The notes under the pieces: model-generated
Told to the model about the DNA's origin: nothing
The model's database searches: none
Seen by the model: only the letters and a program-made list of their open reading frames with translations
Position numbers and translations under genes: made by a program
Shown here: positions 30,666 through 39,162 of the stretch, piece after piece
How positions within the stretch are numbered: position 1 is the stretch's first letter
Layout of the letters: every line of letters starts with the position of its first letter
Origin: Ruegeria pomeroyi
Lineage (GTDB): Bacteria; Pseudomonadota; Alphaproteobacteria; Rhodobacterales; Rhodobacteraceae
Direction of reading: 5' to 3'
Length of the DNA: 64,000 bases
Assembly (NCBI RefSeq): GCF_021405525.1
Contig: NZ_JAGQAG010000001.1
Coordinates: 620,001-684,000 of the forward strand

Positions 30666-31841
30666 ATGACCTTGAACGCAGTTGTAACCGGGCCCCTGGC
30701 CTGTGAAAGCGCGACTCTGTCCCGCGCCGAAACCTTTATCCTGTCCAACCGTTTCGATCGCCCGACGCTGGTGATCGACACCCAGGCCGTTGCCCGCCAG
30801 TTCGCCGCGCTGGCCCAAGGCCTTGGCCGCGCGCGTATCCATTACGCGGTCAAGGCGAACCCGCTGCCGGAAATCCTGTCGACGCTGGCCCGCTTGGGCA
30901 GCAATTTCGACGCCGCCTCGCGCGCCGAGATCGAGCTGTGCTTGGCCGCCGGGGCCTCGGCTGACCGCATTTCCTTTGGCAATACCGTCAAGAAACCGGC
31001 CGATATAGTCTGGGCGCATGCGGCGGGGATCACTCTGTTTGCCGCCGATGCCGAAGACGAGCTGGACAAGATCGCGGCCCATGCACCGGGCGCGCAGGTC
31101 TATGTCCGCATGATCGTCGAGGCCTGTGAGGCCGACTGGCCGCTCAGCCGGAAATTCGGCTGTGCGCCGGACAAGGCCATCGCTGTCCTCGACTACGCGC
31201 GCTCTGTCGGCCTCGACCCGGTTGGCCTGTCCTTCCACGTCGGCTCGCAAACCCGGCGGGCCGAGATGTGGGTGCCGGTGCTGGATCAGGTGGCGGCTGT
31301 CTGGCATGCCGCCCGCGCCGCAGGGCATGAACTGAGCCTGCTCAATATCGGCGGTGGTTTCCCGGCCTTCTATGGTCAGGAGGTGGATGCGCCCGAACTC
31401 TACGCCGCCGAGGTGATCCGCCTGATCAGCGAACGGTTCGGTGATGTGGGGCAGATCATGGCCGAGCCGGGCCGCGGCATGGTGGCCGAAGCCGGTGCGA
31501 TTGCCGCCGAGGTGCTGCTGGTCTCGCGCAAATCCACCAATGACCTGCACCGCTGGGTTTACCTAGATATCGGCAAGTTCTCGGGTCTGGCCGAAACCAT
31601 GGACGAGGCGATCCGCTATCAGTTCCTCACCGAGCGCGAGCACGAGCCGACCGGTCCCTGTATTCTTGCCGGTCCCTCCTGCGACAGTGCTGATGTTCTC
31701 TATGAAAAGAAGATGGTGCATCTGCCGCTGGGCCTGCGCGATGGCGACCGCATCGTGATCCGCAACTGCGGAGCCTATACCTCGACCTATGCCAGCGTCG
31801 GCTTCAACGGCTTTCCGCCGCTTGACGTTGTCGCGATCTGA
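30666..31841 (+). CDS. Ornithine decarboxylase (fold-type III PLP enzyme)
   Basis: Makes putrescine from ornithine; lysine may also be used. 391 residues from ATG 30666; the frame opens earlier at TTG 30648 but the ATG fits better. PLP lysine is Lys63 in HYAVKANP. The other blocks are LSFHVGSQ, GGGFPAFY, MAEPGRGMVAEAG and the active-site cysteine loop GPSCDSADVL. The CDSAD loop and length resemble ornithine rather than diaminopimelate decarboxylase. Its leader looks like a speF element, which agrees. Confidence 0.88.
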   Translation: MTLNAVVTGPLACESATLSRAETFILSNRFDRPTLVIDTQAVARQFAALAQGLGRARIHYAVKANPLPEILSTLARLGSNFDAASRAEIELCLAAGASADRISFGNTVKKPADIVWAHAAGITLFAADAEDELDKIAAHAPGAQVYVRMIVEACEADWPLSRKFGCAPDKAIAVLDYARSVGLDPVGLSFHVGSQTRRAEMWVPVLDQVAAVWHAARAAGHELSLLNIGGGFPAFYGQEVDAPELYAAEVIRLISERFGDVGQIMAEPGRGMVAEAGAIAAEVLLVSRKSTNDLHRWVYLDIGKFSGLAETMDEAIRYQFLTEREHEPTGPCILAGPSCDSADVLYEKKMVHLPLGLRDGDRIVIRNCGAYTSTYASVGFNGFPPLDVVAI

Positions 31842-31852
31842 GACACTGCTGT

Positions 31853-31877
31853 CGGAGACGGTCTTGCGCCGTCTCCG
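31853..31877 (+). terminator. Candidate terminator after the ornithine decarboxylase
   Basis: CGGAGACGG (31853-31861) pairs with CCGTCTCCG (31869-31877), 7-nt loop. The stem is strong but the following bases (TTCCGACGGCTTT) make only a weak T tract. Confidence 0.55.
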
Positions 31878-31921
31878 TTCCGACGGCTTTATGGGGTGGC
31901 AAACAGACAGGTGACCGCCCG

Positions 31922-32767
31922 ATGACCGATGCCCCCGCCGATGCCGATGCTCGCCGCGCCGTAAAGCCGGTGATCTGTTATCCCAACGACAGTCTTCCTC
32001 GCCCCGACCTGGATCTCTATCGCGCCGCGCGCGCGTCTGCCCGCAAGACGGACGAGGTGCTGGTCCCGCCGCGCGAGGGGCGGTGCTTCGAGGTCAAGGC
32101 GGGTCAGGTCTTTCGCATCAGCTCCGTCGAGGGGCCGCAGGTGGGGGACTTGAACCTGCACAACCTGCATGACCTGAGCGAGCGGTTCTTCTCGGGCAAG
32201 ACACGCGCCCTGCACGGTACCCACGTTACCACCGGTGAACGGTTGTGGTCGAATCTGCCCTACCTGCGACCGATGGCGACGATCATCGAAGATACGCTGG
32301 GCTGGTACGGGATCGACCAATTTGGTGGTTCTGTCCATGATGTGATCGGCACCCGCTGCGATCCCTATACCGGCAATTTGCTGGCGGGCGACCACTACCA
32401 TCATTGCTGCCATTCGAACCTGACGCGCGCCCTGGCCGACCATACCGGGCTACCGCTGCACGATGCCGAGATGCTGGTACATGACGTTCTGAACGTGTTC
32501 ATGTGTACCGGCTTCACCCGCGATACCGGGCAGTATTTCATGAAGGCTTCGCCGGTGCGACCGGGGGATTATCTGGAATTCTTTGCCGAGATCGACCTGT
32601 TGGGCAATCTCAGCGCCTGTCCCGGCGGCGATTGTTCGTCCGAGCATTCCTCGGACACGGCAACCTGTCACCCGCTCCTGGTAGAGATCTTTACGCCAGC
32701 AGAGGGCGCGCTTGGCGATTGGTCCAGTCCGTCGGTCAATGGCTATGATCGTAGCCACGGGCGATAG
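31922..32767 (+). CDS. DUF1989 / urea carboxylase-associated family protein
   Basis: 281 residues. The family hallmark LSACPGGDCSS is near the C terminus, with VGDLNLHNLHDLSERFFSGKTRALHG and HHCCHSNLTRAL before it. The Cys/His clusters suggest a metal site. Members accompany urea or guanidine carboxylases or the glycine-cleavage-like UAAP pair; none of those is nearby here. Its position after ornithine decarboxylase hints at an amine or guanidino substrate, which is inference. Confidence 0.85.
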   Translation: MTDAPADADARRAVKPVICYPNDSLPRPDLDLYRAARASARKTDEVLVPPREGRCFEVKAGQVFRISSVEGPQVGDLNLHNLHDLSERFFSGKTRALHGTHVTTGERLWSNLPYLRPMATIIEDTLGWYGIDQFGGSVHDVIGTRCDPYTGNLLAGDHYHHCCHSNLTRALADHTGLPLHDAEMLVHDVLNVFMCTGFTRDTGQYFMKASPVRPGDYLEFFAEIDLLGNLSACPGGDCSSEHSSDTATCHPLLVEIFTPAEGALGDWSSPSVNGYDRSHGR

Positions 32768-32810
32768 GCTTGTGCGGAAACAGCCCGACAGGGCGGGATG
32801 AACGTATGAA

Positions 32811-32843
32811 AAACGCGGCCCCAGAGAGCCGCGTTTTTCTTTT
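32811..32843. terminator. Bidirectional terminator between DUF1989 and deoD
   Basis: AAACGCGGC (32811-32819) pairs with GCCGCGTTT (32828-32836). On the plus strand TTCTTTT follows; on the minus strand the stem continues into a T run. It serves both convergent genes. Confidence 0.8.
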
Positions 32844-32847
32844 GGGT

Positions 32848-33558
32848 TCAGGCATCGGGAAAGGCCGCGTGCAGCGCGATCTCGACCATGTCGCCAAAGC
32901 TGGTCTCGCGCTCTGCGCTGGGCAGGGCGGCCCCGGTCAGCAAATGGTCGGAAACCGTCAGCACCGCCAGCGCCCGGCATTTATGCCGTGCCGCCAGAAT
33001 GTACAGCTCTGCCGCCTCCATCTCGACCCCCAGCACGCCGTGGCGCACCATCTGTTCGTTCAGATCGGGCCGCTCGTCATAGAACACGTCCGACGAATAG
33101 ATCCCGCCTACATGGGTCCGAACCCCTTTTGTTTCGGCGGCACGCGCCGCTGCGTGCAGCAGGGACCAATCGGCGCAGGGGGCAAAGTTCAACTCGCGAA
33201 AGATGCCGCGTGACGGCGTGCCAAGCGTCGAGGCTGTCATCGCCAGGATCACGTCCCGCACCTCGACACTGTCTTGCATCCCCCCGCAGGAGCCAATCCG
33301 GATCAGCGTTTTTGCCCCATAATCGCGGATCAGCTCGTTGGCATAGATCGACAGCGATGGCATGCCCATCCCGGACCCATGAATGGTTACCCGATTTCCG
33401 CGCCACATGCCGGTAAACCCCAACATGCCCCGAACCTCATTTACCAGAACCGGATTATCCAGGAACGTTTCGGCCGCCCATTTCGCGCGATAGGGATCGC
33501 CGGGTAAAAGAACGGTTTCCGCGATTTCGCCAGCCTTGGCGCCAATATGGATCGTCAT
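32848..33558 (-). CDS. deoD: Purine-nucleoside phosphorylase
   Basis: Phosphorolysis of purine (deoxy)nucleosides to free base and sugar 1-phosphate. 236 residues. DeoD-type start [27 protein letters not shown]. Other blocks are [34 protein letters not shown] (nucleoside-binding Met-Glu) and [10 protein letters not shown] with the catalytic aspartate. A BMP-type nucleoside transporter at 44870-49580 could supply its substrate; that link is inference. Confidence 0.92.
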   Translation of the reverse strand: MTIHIGAKAGEIAETVLLPGDPYRAKWAAETFLDNPVLVNEVRGMLGFTGMWRGNRVTIHGSGMGMPSLSIYANELIRDYGAKTLIRIGSCGGMQDSVEVRDVILAMTASTLGTPSRGIFRELNFAPCADWSLLHAAARAAETKGVRTHVGGIYSSDVFYDERPDLNEQMVRHGVLGVEMEAAELYILAARHKCRALAVLTVSDHLLTGAALPSAERETSFGDMVEIALHAAFPDA

Positions 33559-33573
33559 TTCCCCAGAATCCGC

Positions 33574-33891
33574 TCAGATTTCCAGATCGGAGATATCTGC
33601 GCCGCTCTGAATGGCATCATGCACCCATTGCGGTTTGCGTCCGCGGCCCGACCAGGTCTGTTCCGGATTGGCGGGATTACGGTATTTGGGCTGGGCCTTG
33701 GTCCCCTTGGTCGACTTGCGTGTTTCACCGGACAATTCGGCCAATGAAAAGCCGAACTCGGCTGCCGCCCTTTCCGCCGCTTTCAGGGCTTCCTGACGTT
33801 CGCGTTGTTCGGCGGTTTTGATGGCTGCATCAACCTTGTCCCTTAGGTTGATCAGTTCCTTGCGAGTCATGCCGCTAAGATCGTGTCCCAT
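33574..33891 (-). CDS. H-NS family nucleoid protein
   Basis: 105 residues from ATG 33891 (frame open to 33924). The N-terminal half is a coiled-coil dimerisation region (MTRKELINLRDKVDAAIKTAE). The C terminus has the DNA-binding pattern of the family: KYRNPANPEQTWSGRGRKPQW. In roseobacters such small H-NS/MvaT-like proteins silence AT-rich acquired DNA. Fifteen base pairs upstream of deoD's start on the same strand orientation does not apply: the H-NS gene precedes deoD in transcription and may be co-transcribed with it. Confidence 0.88.
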   Translation of the reverse strand: MGHDLSGMTRKELINLRDKVDAAIKTAEQRERQEALKAAERAAAEFGFSLAELSGETRKSTKGTKAQPKYRNPANPEQTWSGRGRKPQWVHDAIQSGADISDLEI

Positions 33892-33920
33892 CCTGTGTTC
33901 CTTTTTGAGTTCTATTGAGC

Positions 33921-33952
33921 GCAAAAAAACGTGGCGCCAATCGCGCCACGTT
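33921..33952 (-). terminator. Terminator after ecm
   Basis: Ten-base-pair stem (33928-33937 with 33943-33952), 5-nt loop, then a T tract on the minus strand (A run at 33923-33929). Ends the ecm transcript 50 bp after its stop. Confidence 0.85.
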
Positions 33953-34001
33953 AAGCACAGACAAAGACGCGTTTCAGCATCATTTTATTAGAGCAGCGAA
34001 T

Positions 34002-36002
34002 TTATTCCGCCGCTATTTCGGTGTCTCTCACCAGCGTCACGATATCACCCATAATTCCGTTCAATTCGAAATCCTTGGGTGTATAGACCTTGGAGACCCC
34101 CATTGCGCGCAATTTTTGGGCGTCCTCGTCAGGGATAATGCCGCCAACGATTACCGGGATATGTGCCAGACCGGCGAGGCGCATGCGATCCATCACCTCT
34201 TCGACCAGCGGCAGATGGCTGCCCGACAGGATCGACAGGCCGACTACATGGGCCTGTTGCTCGAGCGCCGAGGTGACCAGTTCCTCGGGCGTGAGGCGGA
34301 TACCGTCATAGCTGATATCCATGCCACAGTCGCGGGCGCGAAAGGCAATCTGCTCGGCGCCGTTGGAATGACCGTCCAAGCCCGGCTTGCCCACAAGGAA
34401 TTTCAGGCGACGGCCCAACCGGTCGCTGACCGCGTCCACCGCCGCGCGCAGGTCTTCCAAGCCTTCGGTCTTGTTCGAGACCGATCCGGATACACCGGTA
34501 GGGCCGCGATAGGTGCCATAGGCCTTGCGCATTTCTTCGGCCCATTCGCCGGTGGTGACCCCGGCCCGCGCCGCCGCGATCGAGGGTTCCATCACGTTCG
34601 CTCCGGTCTGGGCCGCGGCGCGCAGCGCCTCCAGTGCCGCAGCAACCGCAGCATCGTCCCGTTCGGCGCGCCAGCTATCCAGCCGCGCGATCTGTTCCTG
34701 TTCGACCGCCGGATCGACGACCATGATACCGCCATCCTCGGTCTGCAGGGGCGAGGGTTCGCCCTCGGTCCAGCGGTTGACGCCGACCACTACGGTTTCG
34801 TTGCGCTCAATCCGGTTCAGGCGTTCGGCATTGGAATCGACCAGACGCGATTTCATGTATTCGATCGAGGCAACCGCACCGCCCATCGAGTCGAGGTTGG
34901 CCAATTCGGCGCGCGCGCCCGCTTTCAATTCTTCGACCTTGGCATCCACGACCGGGTTGCCGTCAAAGAGGTCGCCATATTCCAGAAGGTCGGTTTCGTA
35001 GGCCAGAATTTGCTGCATCCGCATCGACCATTGCTGGTCCCAGGGGCGGGGCAGGCCCAGTGCCTCGTTCCAGGCGGGCAGCTGCACGGCGCGCGCGCGG
35101 GCCTTCTTCGACAGGGTCACGGCCAGCATTTCGATCAGGATGCGATAAACGTTGTTTTCCGGCTGCTGCTCGGTCAGGCCCAGCGAGTTCACCTGCACCC
35201 CATAGCGAAAACGGCGGAACTTCGGGTCGTTGACGCCATAGCGGCTTTCCAGAATCTCGTCCCACAGATCGACAAAGGCGCGCATCTTGCACATTTCGGT
35301 GACAAAGCGGATGCCAGCATTCACAAAGAATGAGATGCGGCCACACAACGCCGGGAAGTCTTCGGCGGGGACACGCGGTTTCAACTCGTCGAGTACCGCG
35401 ATGGCGGTGGCCAGCGCATAGGCCAGTTCCTGTTCCGGTGTCGCGCCCGCCTCTTGCAGGTGATAGGAACACACGTTCATCGGGTTCCATTTCGGCACGT
35501 TGGTGTAGCAATATTCGGCCACATCCGCGATCATCTTGAGCGACGGTTTCGGCGGACACACATAGGTGCCGCGCGAGAGATACTCTTTGATCAGGTCGTT
35601 CTGAACCGTACCTTGCAGTTTCGAGACATCCGCGCCCTGTTCTTCGGCCACCGCGATATAGAGCGCCAGCAGCCAAGGCGCCGTGGCGTTGATCGTCATC
35701 GAGGTATTCATCTGTTCCAACGGGATCTGGTCAAACAGCACCCGCATGTCGCCCAGGTGGCAGATCGGCACACCGACCTTGCCCACCTCGCCACGCGCCA
35801 GCACGTGGTCGCTGTCATAGCCGGTCTGCGTCGGCAGGTCGAAGGCCACCGAAAGGCCGGTCTGCCCCTTGGACAGGTTATTGCGATAGAGCGTGTTCGA
35901 GGCCTTGGCGGTCGAATGGCCGGCATAGGTGCGGATCAGCCAGGGACGGTCCGCCTTGCGGTCGGAGTTTGCAGTCTGACGGTCTTTTTGCATCTGCGAC
36001 AT
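34002..36002 (-). CDS. ecm: Ethylmalonyl-CoA mutase (B12-dependent)
   Basis: Converts ethylmalonyl-CoA to methylsuccinyl-CoA in the EMC pathway. 666 residues. The catalytic domain begins WLIRTYAGHSTAKASNTLYR and has AFDLPTQTGYDSDH, and MTINATAPWLLALY. The C-terminal B12-binding domain has the DxHxxG signature as LDGHSNGAEQIAFRA (about residue 540) and VVGLSILSGSH. The companion crotonyl-CoA carboxylase/reductase is divergently placed 1.7 kb away. Methylmalonyl-CoA mutase is the alternative, but the length, organisation (MeaA-like) and neighbours favour Ecm. Confidence 0.92.
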   Translation of the reverse strand: MSQMQKDRQTANSDRKADRPWLIRTYAGHSTAKASNTLYRNNLSKGQTGLSVAFDLPTQTGYDSDHVLARGEVGKVGVPICHLGDMRVLFDQIPLEQMNTSMTINATAPWLLALYIAVAEEQGADVSKLQGTVQNDLIKEYLSRGTYVCPPKPSLKMIADVAEYCYTNVPKWNPMNVCSYHLQEAGATPEQELAYALATAIAVLDELKPRVPAEDFPALCGRISFFVNAGIRFVTEMCKMRAFVDLWDEILESRYGVNDPKFRRFRYGVQVNSLGLTEQQPENNVYRILIEMLAVTLSKKARARAVQLPAWNEALGLPRPWDQQWSMRMQQILAYETDLLEYGDLFDGNPVVDAKVEELKAGARAELANLDSMGGAVASIEYMKSRLVDSNAERLNRIERNETVVVGVNRWTEGEPSPLQTEDGGIMVVDPAVEQEQIARLDSWRAERDDAAVAAALEALRAAAQTGANVMEPSIAAARAGVTTGEWAEEMRKAYGTYRGPTGVSGSVSNKTEGLEDLRAAVDAVSDRLGRRLKFLVGKPGLDGHSNGAEQIAFRARDCGMDISYDGIRLTPEELVTSALEQQAHVVGLSILSGSHLPLVEEVMDRMRLAGLAHIPVIVGGIIPDEDAQKLRAMGVSKVYTPKDFELNGIMGDIVTLVRDTEIAAE

Positions 36003-36082
36003 GGACGGCCTCTCGATTCTGCTTCGGTAACAAAGTTTCGCTAGAGGGTTCTAAATCGCAATTTTCGGGACATGTCAATTCG

Positions 36083-36095
36083 CTGCATTGCGGCG
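36083..36095 (-). promoter_or_regulatory. Shared EMC-gene motif upstream of ecm
   Basis: CTGCATTGCGGCG on the plus strand, i.e. inverted relative to ecm, 81-93 bp before the ecm start. It differs from the mcl2 copy (21476-21488) at one base and from the second ccr copy (37626-37638) at two. It lies in the divergent region shared with the PlsB-like gene. Confidence 0.45.
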
Positions 36096-36151
36096 AAGCC
36101 ATCTCGCATCATTCGATTGTGAGGGGCCGCGATTGGTGGCAGTGTGCCGGA

Positions 36152-37552
36152 ATGACGCAGACCGTGGAACTCCCGCTTTGGCTATTCGTGCTGATCGTGC
36201 TGTTTGCCGCGGTCACCTTCGCCTCGCACTTTCTTTTCCCATCAGTCCGCTGGTTTTTCCGTCGCAGGCTGGAACGCGCGGTTGCCCGGTTGAACACGCG
36301 GTTGGCCCGACCGATCCAACCCTTCAAGCTGGCCCGCCGTCACGACATGATCCAGCGGCTGATCTACGATCCAGAGGTGGCGCGTGCCGTGCGTGACCAG
36401 GCTCGCGACGAAGGTATCCCCGAAGCGGTGGCCTTCGAGCAGGCGCGACGCTATGCGCGCGAGATCGTTCCGGGCTTTTCGGCCTTTACCTATTTCAGTT
36501 TTGCAATCCGGTTGGCACGCTTTCTCTCGAACGCGCTTTACCGCGTCCGGCTGGGCCATGTGGACGCCGAGGCGCTGCGCGGCATCGACCCCGAGGCGAC
36601 TGTTGTTTTTGTGATGAATCATCGCAGCAACATGGATTACGTTCTGGTCACCTATCTTGCCGCCGAGCAATCCGCGCTCAGCTATGCGGTGGGCGAATGG
36701 GCGCGGGTCTGGCCGCTCAGCCGGCTGATCCGGGCGATGGGCGCCTATTTCATCCGCCGTAGATCGCGCAGCGACCTCTACCGCAAGGTGCTGGCCGCCT
36801 ATGTCCGCCATGCGACCGAGGCGGGCGTGACACAGGCAATGTTTCCCGAAGGCGGGCTCAGCCTGTCGGGCGGGTTGGGGCGGCCCAAGTTGGGTCTGCT
36901 GAAATACATCGTAGACGGCGCCGACCCGGCTGGGCGCGATGTGGTCTTTGTTCCCGTGTCGATCAACTATGACCGCGTGCTCGAGGACACGATCCTGACA
37001 GCGGCCGCCAGCCGCGGAGAGCGCCGTTTTCGCGCGCGGATTGGCGTGATCACGATCTGGTTTCTCAAGCAGTTCTGGTGGCGGATCACCGGACGGTTTC
37101 ACCGCTTTGGCTATGCGGCTGTCAGTTTCGGCAGGCCTCTGTCTTTGTCCGGGTTTCGAACCAAGGCCAAGGGAGACCCGACAGTACCGCTCGCACGCGA
37201 ACTGATGGCGCGTATCGGGGCTGTTGTACCGGTGCTTCCGGTGCCGCTGGTGGCCTGGCTGATCCAGCAAAACGGGCCGATGACCCGTAGTGCTTTGGCC
37301 GCAGGGTTCGATCATGCCCTTGCTGCGTTGCCGCATGCACATATCCATATGCCGCGCGACGACCGCCACTATGCGATCGAAGTGGGGCTGCGGCAGTTGA
37401 TCGAGCGGCGCATCCTGGTCGAGAGTGATGGCCGCTTTGGTCCGGGTACCGAGCGGCAGGACCTGTTGGCCTATTACGCGGCCTCGATTGCACATCTGAT
37501 GGATGGCGGCGCTGCATATGCAGCAGAACTTTCTGCGATTGCAGGGTCATAA
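36152..37552 (+). CDS. Glycerol-3-phosphate acyltransferase-like membrane protein (PlsB type)
   Basis: 466 residues from ATG 36152; the frame is open to 35969, but MTQTVELPLWLFVLIVLFAA gives a clean N-terminal membrane segment. The acyltransferase core has the HX4D motif NHRSNMD, the block AYFIRRRSRSDLYRKV, MFPEGGLSLSGGLGRPKLGLL and VPVSINYDRVLED, matching PlsB rather than PlsC. Shorter than the E. coli enzyme of about 807 residues, so a compact form. Likely adds the first acyl chain in phospholipid synthesis; divergent from ecm. Confidence 0.8.
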   Translation: MTQTVELPLWLFVLIVLFAAVTFASHFLFPSVRWFFRRRLERAVARLNTRLARPIQPFKLARRHDMIQRLIYDPEVARAVRDQARDEGIPEAVAFEQARRYAREIVPGFSAFTYFSFAIRLARFLSNALYRVRLGHVDAEALRGIDPEATVVFVMNHRSNMDYVLVTYLAAEQSALSYAVGEWARVWPLSRLIRAMGAYFIRRRSRSDLYRKVLAAYVRHATEAGVTQAMFPEGGLSLSGGLGRPKLGLLKYIVDGADPAGRDVVFVPVSINYDRVLEDTILTAAASRGERRFRARIGVITIWFLKQFWWRITGRFHRFGYAAVSFGRPLSLSGFRTKAKGDPTVPLARELMARIGAVVPVLPVPLVAWLIQQNGPMTRSALAAGFDHALAALPHAHIHMPRDDRHYAIEVGLRQLIERRILVESDGRFGPGTERQDLLAYYAASIAHLMDGGAAYAAELSAIAGS

Positions 37553-37578
37553 AATTTCAAAACATTGGTCAATTGCTA

Positions 37579-37591
37579 TTGCAATGTTGCG
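37579..37591 (+). promoter_or_regulatory. Shared EMC-gene motif upstream of ccr (first copy)
   Basis: TTGCAATGTTGCG, starting 84 bp before the ccr ATG, the same distance as the mcl2 copy. Matches the mcl2 motif at 10 of 13 bases. Confidence 0.4.
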
Positions 37592-37625
37592 TGACCGTTT
37601 GTAGGTCATGCTGAGTGCCGCGATT

Positions 37626-37638
37626 CTGCGTTGCGGCA
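37626..37638 (+). promoter_or_regulatory. Shared EMC-gene motif upstream of ccr (second copy)
   Basis: CTGCGTTGCGGCA, starting 37 bp before the ccr ATG and 47 bp after the first copy. Eleven of 13 bases match the ecm motif. So close to the start, it could act as a repressor site or lie in the leader. Confidence 0.4.
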
Positions 37639-37662
37639 AAGAGATCGTAAAAGGAGGCCACC

Positions 37663-38949
37663 ATGGCTTTGGACACCGACAGCGGTATCGCGTCTTACGA
37701 GGCGCCCGAAAAAGACCTCTATGAGATGGGTGAGATCCCGCCGCTGGGATATGTGCCCAAGAAGATGTATGCATGGGCGATCCGTCGTGAGCGCCATGGC
37801 GAGCCCAACTCCGCCATGCAGCAGGAAGTGGTCGATATCCCCGAGCTTGACAGCCACGATGTGCTGGTTCTGGTGATGGCCGCGGGCGTCAACTACAACG
37901 GCGTCTGGGCGGCGCTGGGCAAGCCCATCAGCCCGTTCGACGGCCATGGGCAGCCCTATCACATTGCCGGTTCGGATGCCTCGGGCATCGTCTGGGCGGT
38001 GGGCGACAAGGTCAAGCGCTGGAAGGTCGGCGACGAAGTTGTGATCCACTGCAACCAGGACGATGGCGACGACGAGGAATGCAACGGCGGCGATCCGATG
38101 TATTCGCCCAGCCAGCGGATCTGGGGCTACGAGACCCCTGACGGGTCGTTTGCCCAGTTCACCCGTGTGCAGGCACAGCAGCTGATGCCGCGCCCCAAGC
38201 ATCTGACCTGGGAAGAAAGCGCCTGTTACACCCTGACCCTCGCAACCGCCTATCGGATGCTGTTCGGCCACCCGCCGCATGACCTGCAACCGGGCCAGAA
38301 CGTGCTGGTCTGGGGCGCATCGGGCGGTCTGGGGTCCTATGCGATCCAGCTGATCAACACCGCTGGCGCCAATGCGATTGGTGTGATCTCGGACGAGGAC
38401 AAGCGCGACTTCGTTATGGGTCTGGGTGCCAAGGGGGTCATCAACCGCCGCGATTTCAACTGCTGGGGTCAGCTGCCCACGGTCAACACCCCCGAATATG
38501 CCGCCTGGCTGAAAGAGGCGCGCAAGTTCGGCAAGGCGATCTGGGACATCACCGGCAAGGGCGTGAGTGTCGACATGGTCTTTGAACACCCTGGCGAGGC
38601 GACCTTCCCGGTGTCGTCGCTGGTGGTGAAAAAGGGCGGCATGGTGGTGATCTGCGCCGGCACCAGCGGGTTCAACTGCACTTTCGACGTGCGGTATATG
38701 TGGATGCACCAGAAGCGCCTGCAAGGTTCACACTTTGCCCATCTCAAGCAGGCAGCCGCCGCCAACCGGCTGATGCTGGAGCGTCGGCTTGATCCTTGCA
38801 TGTCCGAGGTGTTCACCTGGGCTGACTTGCCCGAAGCGCATATGAAGATGATGCGGAACGAGCACAAGCCGGGCAACATGTCGGTGCTGGTGCAATCGCC
38901 CCGCACCGGTCTGCGCACGCTGGAAGAGGTTCTTGACGCCCGCGGTTAA
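37663..38949 (+). CDS. ccr: Crotonyl-CoA carboxylase/reductase
   Basis: Reductively carboxylates crotonyl-CoA with CO2 and NADPH to ethylmalonyl-CoA, the key EMC-pathway step. 428 residues, preceded by AGGAGG. Medium-chain dehydrogenase fold: GVNYNGVWAALGKPIS, the nucleotide site VLVWGASGGLGSYAIQLI (about 215-232), and FEHPGEATFPVSSLVVKKGG followed by GTSGFNCTFDVRYMWM. The sequence, including KRLQGSHFAHLKQAAAANRL, is typical of Ccr and not of ordinary quinone oxidoreductases. Confidence 0.96.
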   Translation: MALDTDSGIASYEAPEKDLYEMGEIPPLGYVPKKMYAWAIRRERHGEPNSAMQQEVVDIPELDSHDVLVLVMAAGVNYNGVWAALGKPISPFDGHGQPYHIAGSDASGIVWAVGDKVKRWKVGDEVVIHCNQDDGDDEECNGGDPMYSPSQRIWGYETPDGSFAQFTRVQAQQLMPRPKHLTWEESACYTLTLATAYRMLFGHPPHDLQPGQNVLVWGASGGLGSYAIQLINTAGANAIGVISDEDKRDFVMGLGAKGVINRRDFNCWGQLPTVNTPEYAAWLKEARKFGKAIWDITGKGVSVDMVFEHPGEATFPVSSLVVKKGGMVVICAGTSGFNCTFDVRYMWMHQKRLQGSHFAHLKQAAAANRLMLERRLDPCMSEVFTWADLPEAHMKMMRNEHKPGNMSVLVQSPRTGLRTLEEVLDARG

Positions 38950-38977
38950 CCCAACCGCCAGACCTGGCTGACATGAT

Positions 38978-39018
38978 GGCCTGCGAATCACCACCATGGT
39001 TCGCGGGCCATTTTCATT
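38978..39018 (+). terminator. Terminator after ccr
   Basis: GGCCTGCGAA (38978-38987) pairs with TTCGCGGGCC (39000-39009), one G-U pair, 12-nt loop, then ATTTTCATTT. It lies 28 bp after the ccr stop. Confidence 0.7.
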
Positions 39019-39128
39019 TGTCGGGCACGCTCTCGGGGTTTCAGGAGGTTAGAAATTTCGACCTCGCTACTTTTGGGGAGTGGAAAGCAGTGAATTTTCG
39101 CCCGCAAGTCGTACATGCTATAGTTGTG

Positions 39129-39145
39129 TTAACCTTTCGTTAACC
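39129..39145 (+). promoter_or_regulatory. CtrA-type binding site upstream of the quorum-sensing genes
   Basis: TTAACCTTTCGTTAACC: TTAA, seven bases, TTAA, then CC. This fits the alphaproteobacterial CtrA box (TTAA-N7-TTAA). It lies 18 bp before ATG 39163, so if it overlaps the promoter it could either block or, from a more distant start site, activate. Confidence 0.6.
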
Positions 39146-39162
39146 GTTTCGGAGAGACTCTG

